A stretch of DNA of 31,353 bases from JAAYGT01 sp050252075 (GCA_050252075.1 JBFWLP010000034.1:1-31353), one strand, 5' to 3'. Numbered from the stretch's first letter, positions 15,758-23,886 are shown. A program made the numbers and translations. The notes: a model not told the origin generated them from the sequence alone.

Positions 15758-16472
15758 CGTCGTGCTGTGCGACCGGCAGGCGTCGCACTGGACGATCACA
15801 CTGAACCGTCCCGAAAAACGCAACGCCCTGTCCGCCGATCTGGTGCAGGCGCTGCTAAGCACAGTGCAACAGGCGCGTGCGCAACACATACCGGTGCTGG
15901 TTCTGCAAGGAGCCGGCAAGAATCTCAGCGCCGGCTTCGACTTCACCGGTTACGAAGACCACAGCGAAGGCGACCTGCTGTTGCGCTTTGCCCGCCTGCA
16001 GGAAGTGTTCAACGAACTGCTGGCGTACCCCGGGTTAACCGTTGGCATAGCCCACGGGCGCAACTTCGGTGCCGGCTGCGATCTGTTCGCTTCATGCCAG
16101 ATGCGTCTGGCGCCGGCGTCGGCCACATTCCGCATGCCCGGCATGCTGTTCGGGCTGGTGCTCGGCACCCGGCGCTTCGGGCAACTGGTGGGCGAATCCC
16201 ACGCCGCCCGCCTGCTGCTGGCGGCGCAGGAATTCGATGCACAAGAGGCGCACCGGATCGGTTTTGTCACCGAGCTGGCCAACCCCGACCAGCATCACGA
16301 CTGGCCGGCATTGGCGGCCGCCGTGGGCAAGGTGCACGCGGTAACGCGCCAGAGCATCACCGAGGCCCTGTCGGCCGGTCATGCCGATGCCGACATGGGC
16401 AAACTGGTGCAATCGGTCATTCAGGGCGACATCAAGCGCCGCATCGCCAACTACCTGAACCCGGCGTCCTGA
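15747..16472 (+). CDS. Enoyl-CoA hydratase/isomerase (crotonase) family, divergent member
   Basis: The 241-residue protein has a crotonase N-terminus (WTITLNRPEKRNALSADLV) and an oxyanion-hole region KNLSAGFDF. The core reads GAGCDLFASC, with Asp112 where hydratases have the first Glu. It continues FRMPGMLFGLVLG, with Gly132 replacing the second Glu. It is only distantly similar to the other two crotonases here. Loss or change of both acid/base residues suggests a reaction other than hydration, for example thioester hydrolysis or another lyase reaction. The gene overlaps the preceding CaiB/BaiF gene by 11 bp and is probably translationally coupled to it. A stable hairpin follows 19 bp after the stop. 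Confidence 0.82.
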   Translation: MTTDVVLCDRQASHWTITLNRPEKRNALSADLVQALLSTVQQARAQHIPVLVLQGAGKNLSAGFDFTGYEDHSEGDLLLRFARLQEVFNELLAYPGLTVGIAHGRNFGAGCDLFASCQMRLAPASATFRMPGMLFGLVLGTRRFGQLVGESHAARLLLAAQEFDAQEAHRIGFVTELANPDQHHDWPALAAAVGKVHAVTRQSITEALSAGHADADMGKLVQSVIQGDIKRRIANYLNPAS

Positions 16473-16490
16473 TCCTCACTGCCCCGGCCC

Positions 16491-16520
16491 GGGAAAATCC
16501 GCTAAACTTCGGGTTTTCCC
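16491..16520 (+). terminator. Candidate terminator of the Bug-CaiB-crotonase operon
   Basis: GGGAAAATCCG pairs with CGGGTTTTCCC around an 8-nt loop, an 11-bp stem with one G-U. It lies between the crotonase stop and the next ATG at 16533. The downstream TCGGTTGT is only weakly T-rich, so it could also be a leader structure for the next gene. Confidence 0.5.
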
Positions 16521-16532
16521 TCGGTTGTACCT

Positions 16533-16967
16533 ATGCAAGGCATCAAGCGCAAAGTCGTTTACGTTTCCCTTTACGAGGCTATTGCCATCGCGCTCACCAG
16601 CACGGTGCTGGCCTTGCTGGGCAATTCCGCCGTCGACGCCGGCATGGCGGCGGTCGGCGCCTCGGCGATTGCGGTCATGTGGAATCTGGCGTGGAATTCG
16701 CTGTTTGAATGGTGGGAATCACGGCAGAAGGTGCGGGGCCGCAGCGTGAAACGCCGCGTGGCGCATGCCATTGGCTTTGAAGGCGGGCTGGTCGTTTTTC
16801 TGGTGCCGTTCTTTGCCTGGCTGCTGCAGATTTCGTGGTGGGAGGCTCTGGTACTGGATGCCGGTTTTATTCTGTTCTTCCTGGTATACAGCTTCGTGTT
16901 CAACTGGGTGTTCGACATTGTTTTCGGCCTGCCCCGCTCGGCGCTGGGCCCTTCAACCTTGTCGTAA
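16533..16967 (+). CDS. PACE-type small multidrug efflux protein (two BTP domains)
   Basis: The 144-residue membrane protein has two repeated bacterial transmembrane pair (BTP) units. The first runs from KRKVVYVSLYEAIAIALTS to NLAWNSLFEWWESR. The second runs from KRRVAHAIGFEGGLVVF to YSFVFNWVFDIVFG. Four hydrophobic helices and the repeated R-x-x-H/Y...FE pattern match the proteobacterial antimicrobial compound efflux (PACE) family, whose founding member AceI exports chlorhexidine by proton exchange in the inner membrane. The acidic residue in each FE/YE motif is present. It stands alone between a hairpin and the convergent TAXI gene. The actual substrate is unknown; polyamine-like compounds are another possibility in this family. 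Confidence 0.85.
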   Translation: MQGIKRKVVYVSLYEAIAIALTSTVLALLGNSAVDAGMAAVGASAIAVMWNLAWNSLFEWWESRQKVRGRSVKRRVAHAIGFEGGLVVFLVPFFAWLLQISWWEALVLDAGFILFFLVYSFVFNWVFDIVFGLPRSALGPSTLS

Positions 16968-16988
16968 GCCATAAGCCATAAGCCGTAA
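16964..16988. repeat. 7-bp tandem repeat (about 3.5 copies)
   Basis: Units GTAAGCC, ATAAGCC, ATAAGCC and a partial GTAAAC follow each other. The first contains the stop codon of the PACE gene. The sequence CCATAAGC in the repeat is the exact reverse complement of GCTTATGG at 17031-17038, at the 3' end of the convergent gene, so the two gene ends form an inverted pair around a GC-rich hairpin. Confidence 0.6.
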
Positions 16989-17007
16989 ACACGGCCCGCG
17001 CGTGGCC

Positions 17008-17025
17008 GCCCGCCCGCTGGCGGGC
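17008..17025. terminator. Hairpin between convergent genes
   Basis: GCCCGCC-CGCT-GGCGGGC is a perfect 7-bp stem with a 4-nt loop. It lies between the convergent PACE and TAXI genes and is nested inside the CCATAAGC/GCTTATGG inverted repeat. There is no clear T-tract on either strand; a bidirectional terminator is likely but not certain. Confidence 0.45.
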
Positions 17026-17032
17026 CTGCCGC

Positions 17033-18547
17033 TTATGGTTTTGCAGCGCCGGCCGCCTGCATTTTTTCTTCCAACCCCAGCAAAGCTTCTTCGGCGCCGT
17101 CATGCAAGGGCACCGTGACACCGCGGCGCGCGTTCTGCACGGATATCTGGGCCGCCTGGGCCGACCCGTTGGCCAGCAGGTCATTCCCCGACCGGTACAC
17201 GAAACGCACGACCTCGATGGCTTCATTGCGGGTCAGGTCGATTGTCGTGAGCAGCAAGGCCGCCGCTCCCACCGACATGACCGGCGCGGTTTGCCGGGGA
17301 TACGACCCGGCGGCAATCGGCAAAGGCATGAACGCATCATCGGCGGCGGCCAGGGCCTGCACCGCCTGGGCATCGAGCGCCAGCAAACGCAACCGCCCTT
17401 GCGTCAGCGCATCACGCAGCGGTGTGGCCGGCACACCAATAACGTGGACGGCCGCGTCGACCTGCCCGCGCGTCACCTGCGACAAGGCGTCGGCAAAGGG
17501 CAGATCGACTGCGGTGTAATCGCGACCGGCCTGCAAACCATGCGCCTCCAGTACACGCAGCAAGGTGGACCGAACGGCCGACCCTTCCGGGCCTAGCGCT
17601 ATTTTCCTGCCTTTCAGAGCGCGAACATCGGGCCAGGTTTCGCCGGCACGAACCACCACATGAACCAGCTCGGGATACAGGCTTCCCAGCGCGCGCAACC
17701 CGGCAAAGGGTCCGTCCGAGGCAAACGGCCCCTTGCCTTCGTAGGCCTGCCGGGCGGTATCGCCCTGGGCCAAGGCCAGAACCGCCCCACCCTGCCGGAG
17801 CAGATCGATATTCTCGCGGCCGCCGGCGGTCGCCAGAGGCGTCAGACGAAAGGGATCGGGACGTTTGATGTCGGCCAGCGCCCGGGTGAAGGCTGCATAC
17901 TCCCCGCCCTGGGGCCCGCCGGCAATGGGATAGCCCTGCTGCATGCGACTAAGGCGACCGTCGATACGGGCCACGGAACGCTGCAGTTCCTGCTGCACAA
18001 TTCGCCGCGAGGTTTCCGAGCCGTCGCGCGCCACCGACCGGGTGATCTGGCTGAGCGAATCGAGCAAATTGTTCACCACGGTCGTGTGGCCGCCCGCATC
18101 GAGGCTGGGCGCTTCCGCCGGCGTTACCCCGGCCGGGGCAACCCACTCCCAGCCTTGCGGGGTTTTCTGGTAGATGGCGCTGCCATGCGCCAGAATGACG
18201 TCGCCCGCCTGATTGCCCCCCGACAGCACTCCGGTGACACCGCGCGAACCGGCCCCCAGCAGCGTGACCAGCGACGCCACGCTGGGCTGATCCCACGCCC
18301 CCAGCTGCATGGGTTGACGCAATGTCAGCGCAGCGTCGAAGTACACGACCTTGCGCTCGATGCCATCGGGCGCGGTGCTGTCGGTGGCCGAACCCATACG
18401 CTGCAACTCGGTAATGGCAAACGCATTGTCACCGTAAGCCAACGCCAGGCCTGCGGAAAGATCGCTTTCCAGGGTGTCGACAGCAGGCGCCCGGCCGCAT
18501 GCGGCCAGCAAGGCACATAAACACACAATGAACAAACGACGCATCAT
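17033..18547 (-). CDS. TAXI-like solute-binding lipoprotein
   Basis: The 504-residue protein begins with a short lipoprotein signal (MMRRLFIVCLCALLAACG; lipobox LAAC, Cys17). The C-terminal half resembles TAXI-family TRAP solute-binding proteins: REHNxDLLRQG-like RENIDLLRQGGAVLALAQGD, LGSLYPELVHVVVRAGE, LKGRKIALGPEGSAVRSTLLRVLEAHGL and GQVDAAVHVIG. The N-terminal 200 residues are an extension not usual for TAXI proteins, with a helical, charged stretch near residues 155-200. It starts 1 bp after the GltS stop, so both are one operon. No TRAP membrane subunit is near. A membrane-anchored receptor or sensor for the GltS carrier is a possibility, but inferred. Confidence 0.78.
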   Translation of the reverse strand: MMRRLFIVCLCALLAACGRAPAVDTLESDLSAGLALAYGDNAFAITELQRMGSATDSTAPDGIERKVVYFDAALTLRQPMQLGAWDQPSVASLVTLLGAGSRGVTGVLSGGNQAGDVILAHGSAIYQKTPQGWEWVAPAGVTPAEAPSLDAGGHTTVVNNLLDSLSQITRSVARDGSETSRRIVQQELQRSVARIDGRLSRMQQGYPIAGGPQGGEYAAFTRALADIKRPDPFRLTPLATAGGRENIDLLRQGGAVLALAQGDTARQAYEGKGPFASDGPFAGLRALGSLYPELVHVVVRAGETWPDVRALKGRKIALGPEGSAVRSTLLRVLEAHGLQAGRDYTAVDLPFADALSQVTRGQVDAAVHVIGVPATPLRDALTQGRLRLLALDAQAVQALAAADDAFMPLPIAAGSYPRQTAPVMSVGAAALLLTTIDLTRNEAIEVVRFVYRSGNDLLANGSAQAAQISVQNARRGVTVPLHDGAEEALLGLEEKMQAAGAAKP

Positions 18548-18548
18548 G

Positions 18549-19754
18549 CTAGAGCCCTCCGACGAACGGCAGGGAAATCAGCGTTGTCAGTATCACCACA
18601 TTCATGATGTCGACCAGAAAGGCGCCGGTTACCGGCACCACGATAAATGCTTGCGGAGCCGGCCCGTGACGATCGGTCAGCGCCTGCATGTTGGCGATGG
18701 CGGTTGCCGTCGCCCCCATGGAAAAGCCGCAAAATGCGGCCGACATGATGGCGGCTTCGTAATCTTTCTTCAGCGCGCGAAACACCACCACAATGACGTA
18801 AATAATCACAAACACCACTTGCGCCAGCAAGATTACCGCCAAAGGCCCGGCCAGCTGCACCACGCTGCCGATATCCAGTGTCATCATGGTGAAGCCCAGA
18901 AACAGCGACAGCGACAAGGCGCCAATAATGTCGGTTGCCTTGTCGTTCAGATGAAGGCCCAGCGCCGGCCCTGCATTGCGGATGATGATCCCCACCAGCA
19001 GACACCACAGGAAATTCGGCAGGCTGACCGGCGCCCCTTCGACCAGCGACGCCAGCCACACCCCCGCCACCAGGCTGCCAAACGCGGCAGCCAGCGACAC
19101 AATGATGGTGCCGGTGTCGACCGGATCGGGAGCCGGCTGGTTGGCCGTTGGCGCCCCTGTGCCGGGCGCCGCCGCGTTGCCCGATACCAGTTGATGGCGC
19201 TTGATCAGCCATTCGGCCACCGGCCCGCCGACAATGCCGCCCAGCACCAGCCCCATGGTGGCCGATGTCATGGCCAGCGCCATGATGTTCTGAATGTTGT
19301 TGACATCGGCGAAGCGGGCGGCGTACGCCGCGCCCGTGCCATGCCCGCCCACCAGGGTAATTGAGCCGCCCACCAGACCCATAAGCGGATGCAGGTCGAG
19401 CAACCACGCCATACCCAGGCCAACCACGTTTTGCAGCAGCACAAACGGGGCCAGCACCAGCAAAAAAGCCATCAACCGGGGGCCGCCCACCGCCAGCAGC
19501 CGCAAATTGGCGGTTAACCCGATACAGCAAAAAAACAGCAGCAGTAAAATAGACTGGCTGCTGGTTTCCAGAACAAGCCCCACGCCGGCGGTTTCCGATA
19601 CGGCGTAGGCCGCCAATGCAAACAGCAGGCCGCCCACGATAGGATCCGGAATGCTGTACCTGGACAGGAAGCGCACCTTTGAGGTCAGCAGGCGCCCCAA
19701 AACCAGGACCAGGCAACAGGCGAAAAAAGACTGCGTGGCAGACAAGGAAATCAT
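18549..19754 (-). CDS. gltS: Sodium/glutamate symporter GltS
   Basis: This 401-residue inner-membrane carrier matches the GltS family (ESS). Its many hydrophobic segments are arranged in two inverted halves. It carries the hallmark GGSITLVGGHGTGAAYAARF (about 129-148) and the counterpart FCGFSMGATATAIANMQAL in the C-terminal half. The family imports L-glutamate with Na+. A soluble linker around residues 185-215 (rich in Ala, Pro, Gly) separates the halves. AAGGG lies about 5 nt before the ATG. It is the first gene of a two-gene operon with the TAXI-like lipoprotein. It diverges from the diguanylate cyclase gene over 190 bp, where I cannot assign a clear promoter. Confidence 0.92.
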   Translation of the reverse strand: MISLSATQSFFACCLVLVLGRLLTSKVRFLSRYSIPDPIVGGLLFALAAYAVSETAGVGLVLETSSQSILLLLFFCCIGLTANLRLLAVGGPRLMAFLLVLAPFVLLQNVVGLGMAWLLDLHPLMGLVGGSITLVGGHGTGAAYAARFADVNNIQNIMALAMTSATMGLVLGGIVGGPVAEWLIKRHQLVSGNAAAPGTGAPTANQPAPDPVDTGTIIVSLAAAFGSLVAGVWLASLVEGAPVSLPNFLWCLLVGIIIRNAGPALGLHLNDKATDIIGALSLSLFLGFTMMTLDIGSVVQLAGPLAVILLAQVVFVIIYVIVVVFRALKKDYEAAIMSAAFCGFSMGATATAIANMQALTDRHGPAPQAFIVVPVTGAFLVDIMNVVILTTLISLPFVGGL

Positions 19755-19944
19755 CTAAACCCTTACTTGTACGTATACACTGAAGTTAATTGCTGCTCCA
19801 AGCCGCCTGTGCCTGTCGACAGTGCGCAGGAACCATTCTATGCACTCACTGTCTGTAACATCATAACCCGTTCATACGGGGGGAAACCACTACTGCAGCA
19901 CCGTTTTCATGTGGCATGAAAGCGGTAACAGAAGGCCAATACGA

Positions 19945-20985
19945 ATGGGTAACCATGATATGCAAGAACAATTCGAACGCCGTCGCCTCAAGGCCCTTCG
20001 CTCCTACGAAATTCTGGACACCGAGGTGGAACAGGCGTTTGACGATATTGTGAAAATTGCCGCGCAGGCCTGCAACGCCCCCATTGCCGTGATCAACTTC
20101 ATTGACGAATCGCGCCAGTGGTTCAAGGCGGAGCTGGGCCTGGGTATACGGGAAACCCCGCTCGACATATCGATTTGCCGTCATGCCTTGCTGGAGCAGG
20201 ACATGATGATCATTCGCGATACCCGAACCGACCAGCGCACCTGTATCAACCCGCTGGTGGCGGCCGACAACGGCTTGCGATTCTATGCCGGTGCGCTCAT
20301 TACCTCGCATGACGGCTTTCCTTTGGGCACACTGTGTGTCCTTGACCGGCAGCCGCGCGATATCCGGCCGGAACAACTAGAGGTGCTCAGCGCGCTGCGG
20401 CGCCAGATCATGTTGTTGCTGGACTACCGCCGCACGAACCGGGCCCAGCTTCGCTTATTGAACGAGCTCGACGAAGAACGCGACGCCATGGCGCAACTGG
20501 CCTATCGCGACCCCCTTACCGGTTTGCTGAACCGGCGCGCATTTGAAAACCGGCTGGACTACCAGCTCAGTTTAAGCAACACCCAGCACGAGCCGGCAAC
20601 CATCCTGATGATGGATATTGATTACTTCAAACGCATCAACGACACCTTCGGGCATTTGCAAGGCGACCGCGTGCTGGTACAGGCGGCGGAACTGTTCCGG
20701 CACGCCTTGCGGTCAAAAGACGTTATTTGCCGCTGGGGCGGCGAAGAGTTCATCGCCCTGCTGACGCACACCACCCTGAGCCACGCCGGCGATATCGCGC
20801 AGCGCATTCACGACATGCTGGCCGCGTCAACGCTGCAAAACGAGCTTGGCGATCTGACCTTGTCCGTGAGCATGGGAATCACTGGCTTGCGCAAAACCGA
20901 CACCATGGAAAGCGTCATTGAACGCGCCGACGGCGCCCTGTACGACGCCAAGCGCGCCGGGCGCCAACGCACGCACATCGTATAA
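19945..20985 (+). CDS. GAF-GGDEF diguanylate cyclase
   Basis: The 346-residue protein has an N-terminal GAF domain (about 25-155; APIAVINFIDESRQWFKA, GLRFYAGALITSHDGFPLGTL), a helical linker and a GGDEF domain (about 185-340). It contains DPLTGLLNRRAF, MMDIDYFKRINDTFGH and the active-site sequence GGEEF, so it should make cyclic di-GMP. RSKD lies exactly five residues before GGEEF, an intact RxxD inhibitory site, implying product feedback. There is no transmembrane segment or secretion signal, so a cytosolic GAF sensor is expected. The upstream ATG at 19909 is in frame. I chose 19945 because AGAAGG sits 9-10 nt ahead of it. It is a single gene with a stop 12 bp from the convergent antiporter end. 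Confidence 0.92.
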   Translation: MGNHDMQEQFERRRLKALRSYEILDTEVEQAFDDIVKIAAQACNAPIAVINFIDESRQWFKAELGLGIRETPLDISICRHALLEQDMMIIRDTRTDQRTCINPLVAADNGLRFYAGALITSHDGFPLGTLCVLDRQPRDIRPEQLEVLSALRRQIMLLLDYRRTNRAQLRLLNELDEERDAMAQLAYRDPLTGLLNRRAFENRLDYQLSLSNTQHEPATILMMDIDYFKRINDTFGHLQGDRVLVQAAELFRHALRSKDVICRWGGEEFIALLTHTTLSHAGDIAQRIHDMLAASTLQNELGDLTLSVSMGITGLRKTDTMESVIERADGALYDAKRAGRQRTHIV

Positions 20986-20997
20986 CGGCTTCGTGTT

Positions 20998-22584
20998 TTA
21001 CACGGGCGTATCTTTCTGTGCGCCCAGCACCTCAAGCGCCTGGCGGGCCAGCCCCTCGCCCGCCTGGGAATACATATTGAACGCCGGCACCTGCAGCTGC
21101 GCGAGTTCCTGCACCTCGTCGGAATATTTCGCAATGGCCACCACCGTGCCTTGCAAGCCCACGTTACGAATCTGATGGGCGGCATACACGTTACTGGAAT
21201 GGTTCGGCATAGCCAGCAGGATCAGCTCCATTTCTTTCCCCGCACTCAGTTTCAGCCAGAAATCGGAGTCGGTGGCATCGCCCAGCAACACGTTTCTGCC
21301 TTGATCCCGCTGCGCGTCGACCCGTTCCGGATTGTGTTCAATGCCCAGAATGTGGCCTTCGAAGAGCGAAGCCAGCTGATCGTAGGCCCCGCTGCCCACG
21401 CGCCCCATGCCAATGACCAGAACGCGGGCGTCTCCGGTTTGCAGAATGCGGTCGCGCGGGTGGGGGTGCGACGATGTGAACCCTTCCCAGAATCGTTTGA
21501 AACGCTGATAAATGGTTTCTGCGTGCTTGTTGAAGGGGGCTGCGGCCGCAAAGCTCAGGCTGATGCACAGCGCAGTAATGAGTAGCCACGGCACAGGCAG
21601 CCACCCTTGCTTGACACCAATAGCGGCCACGATAAGGCTGAATTCCGAATAGGTGGCCAGGCTCAGGGAAACCAGTACCGACGTTCGCACCCGCAGCCTG
21701 AACTGGCTGATCACCACGTGATAAAGCAGCGTCTTGACCGGCAGCAGAAGGCAGATCAGCGCGGCCACCCCCAGCAATTCCCAAGAGGGCAGACCCTCCA
21801 TACCCACGGAAAGGAAAAACCCAACCAGCATCAGCTCTTTAAAACTGAACAGCGCCTTGGACAGCTCGCCGGCCTTAGGATGGTTTGCCAGCAACGCGCC
21901 CAGCACCAATGCGCCCAGATCCCCTTTCAGGCCGGCCAGCGAAAACAGTTCGTAACCCAACCCCAACGCAAAAAACAAACCGCTCAGCACCAGAAGCTCG
22001 CCGTGGCCGGCGGCATCCAGAATACGGAACAAGGGCCGGCGAACCCAGGGAAGCAGCAAAACCAGCACTGCCCACGGGGCCGGGTAACTGCCTTCGGTAA
22101 TGGCAAGAAACACCACGGCAAAGATGTCCTGCATCACCAGAATGCCAATGGCAACCTTGCCGTAAAAGGTCGTCAGATCGCCCTTTTCTTCAAAGGTTTT
22201 TACCGCAAACACCGTGCTGGAAAATGAAAGCACAAACCCCATGACCACCGTAGCCGTCGGGGAAATATCCAGTATCGGCAGGGGAAACAGCGCCTGCGCC
22301 AGGAACAGCGAGCCCGAGAATACAAGCGTGGAAACGGCGATGTGCGCCAGCGAGGCACCCCACACCTCGGAATTGGCCAGTGCCTTGAGATCGAGCTTCA
22401 GGCCGATGGTGAACAGCAGCATAGTCACGCCAAGGTCGGCGATGGTGGTCAGGGCATCGGGGTGCGCCAGCCCCGCCAGGTTGTACGCAAAACCGGCCAG
22501 CAGAAAACCCACCATGGGGGGTAAGCCGATCCGGCTCAACGCAAGCCCGAATAACAAGGCAACGCCGACCAGGGTTACAACCAT
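20998..22584 (-). CDS. CPA2 cation:proton antiporter with TrkA-N domain
   Basis: The 528-residue protein is a CPA2 family antiporter (KefB/YbaL type). The N-terminal membrane part (about 1-365) shows RIGLPPMVGFLLAGF, ITTIADLG-like TTIADLGVTMLLFTIGL, and LSFSSTVFAVKTFEEKG. It is followed by a cytosolic TrkA-N (RCK) NAD-binding domain from about residue 395 (VLVIGMGRVGSGAYDQL) to 510, with no C-terminal TrkA-C domain. Such proteins exchange K+ or another cation for H+ and are gated by nucleotides or thiol adducts. The start is only 4 nt after a strong hairpin and lacks a normal ribosome binding site. The membrane domain begins almost at residue 1, slightly shorter than usual. Confidence 0.9.
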   Translation of the reverse strand: MVVTLVGVALLFGLALSRIGLPPMVGFLLAGFAYNLAGLAHPDALTTIADLGVTMLLFTIGLKLDLKALANSEVWGASLAHIAVSTLVFSGSLFLAQALFPLPILDISPTATVVMGFVLSFSSTVFAVKTFEEKGDLTTFYGKVAIGILVMQDIFAVVFLAITEGSYPAPWAVLVLLLPWVRRPLFRILDAAGHGELLVLSGLFFALGLGYELFSLAGLKGDLGALVLGALLANHPKAGELSKALFSFKELMLVGFFLSVGMEGLPSWELLGVAALICLLLPVKTLLYHVVISQFRLRVRTSVLVSLSLATYSEFSLIVAAIGVKQGWLPVPWLLITALCISLSFAAAAPFNKHAETIYQRFKRFWEGFTSSHPHPRDRILQTGDARVLVIGMGRVGSGAYDQLASLFEGHILGIEHNPERVDAQRDQGRNVLLGDATDSDFWLKLSAGKEMELILLAMPNHSSNVYAAHQIRNVGLQGTVVAIAKYSDEVQELAQLQVPAFNMYSQAGEGLARQALEVLGAQKDTPV

Positions 22585-22588
22585 GATA

Positions 22589-22615
22589 TGACGCCCGCAA
22601 CTAGACCGGGCGTCA
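22589..22615 (-). promoter_or_regulatory. Hairpin directly before the antiporter start codon
   Basis: TGACGCCCG pairs perfectly with CGGGCGTCA around a 9-nt loop, ending 4 nt before the antiporter ATG (22584) on the minus strand. No Shine-Dalgarno is visible outside it. It may terminate transcription from the aminotransferase upstream or limit ribosome access; the two roles are not exclusive. Confidence 0.5.
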
Positions 22616-22631
22616 GTTTACCGCGCCGCAC

Positions 22632-22648
22632 GCCGTCGGCGCGACGGC
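22632..22648 (-). terminator. Hairpin at the aminotransferase stop codon
   Basis: GCCGTCG-GCG-CGACGGC is a 7-bp stem with a 3-nt loop whose outer base is part of the aminotransferase stop codon. With the hairpin at 22589-22615 it makes two consecutive stem-loops between the aminotransferase and the antiporter. No T-tract is present. Confidence 0.4.
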
Positions 22649-23886
22649 TACGCCGGGTAACGTGCCTGCACCGTGGCGCCGTCCACCAGTGTTTGCATGG
22701 CGGCTTCGACACCGCTGGCGGCCAATGGCACGCCGGCCAGCTGCAGGCCCATTTCACAGCCCGATAGCGCCGCCATCAGGCTCAGGTCGTTGCACTCGCC
22801 CAAATGGCCGATGCGGAACATGCGCCCTTTTATTTTCCCCAGGCCGGTGCCCAGCGACAAATTGAAATGGTCGTAGATAACGCGCCGCACCTTGTCGGCA
22901 TCGACATTGGCAGGCGTGATGACGCCGGTCAGTACCGGCGAATACACGGACGGGTCGGCGCATTGCACGTGCAGCCCCCAGGCATGCACAGCTTGCCGGC
23001 AGGCCAGTGCCAGGCGGTGGTGGCGCTGGAAAACGGCGGGCAGCCCCTCTTCCAGCAGCATGTCAATGGCTTCCAGCAAGGCATACAGCATGTTGGTATT
23101 GGGCGTGTAGGGCCAGGAGCCCGCCTTGTTGGCCTCAAGAATGTCATCCCATGCCCAGAACGCACGGGGCGTGCCCGCGCGGCGACTGGCATCGATGGCT
23201 TGTTCCGACAATGCATTGAAGCTGATGCCCGGCGGCAGCATGAGCCCCTTCTGGGAACCGCTGATGCTGACATCGACCCCCCATTCATCGTGCCGGTAAT
23301 CGGCCGAGCCCAGACCGGAAATGGTATCCACCAGCAGCAACGCGGGATGTGCCGCCGCATCGATGGCCCGCCGCACGCTGGCAATGTCGGACGTTACACC
23401 GGTGGACGTTTCGTTATGCACCACACAAACCGCACGAATAGTGTGGTGCTTGTCTTCGCGTAACCGGCGCTCGATCAGGTCGGCCTGTACCCCGCGCCGC
23501 CAGCTGTTGGGCAACCCGGTTTGCGGACACGTTCCCGGCAATGCGACTACCTCGGGCTTCAGGCCCAACCGGGCGGCCAGCTTGCACCACAGCGACGCAA
23601 ACTGGCCGGTTTCGTACATAAGCACCGTGTCACCCGGGCTGGTCACGTTGACCAGGGCCGCTTCCCAGGCACCCGTACCCGACGCCGGATAAATAATCAC
23701 CGGCTGACGCGTCTGGAAAATGGTCTGTATACCCGCCAGCACCTTGAAACCCAGCGCCGCGAACTCGGGGCCGCGGTGATCAATGGTGGGATAGCTAAGG
23801 GCACGCAACAGGCGGTCGGGCACGGGGCTGGGCCCGGGAATGTGCAGAAAATGCCGGCCGGCGGGGTGAAAGTTCAAGCGTTCCAT
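22648..23886 (-). CDS. Class V aminotransferase (serine/alanine-glyoxylate type)
   Basis: The 412-residue PLP enzyme matches the alanine/serine/aspartate-glyoxylate aminotransferase family. Its N-terminal HIPGPSPVPDRLLRAL is the family signature. YPASGTGAWEAALVN binds the PLP phosphate, Asp187 lies in VDTISGLGS and Lys213 in SGSQKGLMLPPG would hold PLP. FRIGHLGECND near the C-terminus fits the substrate-carboxylate Arg region. It transfers an amino group, commonly to glyoxylate, in the cytoplasm. GGAGG lies 6 nt before the ATG. It diverges from the FCD-GntR gene with a palindromic operator and a TATAAT-like -10 box (23925-23930, minus strand) between them, so GntR control is likely. The amino donor cannot be told from sequence alone. 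Confidence 0.88.
   Translation of the reverse strand: MERLNFHPAGRHFLHIPGPSPVPDRLLRALSYPTIDHRGPEFAALGFKVLAGIQTIFQTRQPVIIYPASGTGAWEAALVNVTSPGDTVLMYETGQFASLWCKLAARLGLKPEVVALPGTCPQTGLPNSWRRGVQADLIERRLREDKHHTIRAVCVVHNETSTGVTSDIASVRRAIDAAAHPALLLVDTISGLGSADYRHDEWGVDVSISGSQKGLMLPPGISFNALSEQAIDASRRAGTPRAFWAWDDILEANKAGSWPYTPNTNMLYALLEAIDMLLEEGLPAVFQRHHRLALACRQAVHAWGLHVQCADPSVYSPVLTGVITPANVDADKVRRVIYDHFNLSLGTGLGKIKGRMFRIGHLGECNDLSLMAALSGCEMGLQLAGVPLAASGVEAAMQTLVDGATVQARYPA

Noticed and set aside
14324..15946. 540-codon open frame on the minus strand
   Set aside because: It lies antisense to the well-supported CaiB/BaiF and crotonase genes, has no recognisable domain and low-complexity His/Gln/Arg-rich sequence, as expected from high-GC codon bias.
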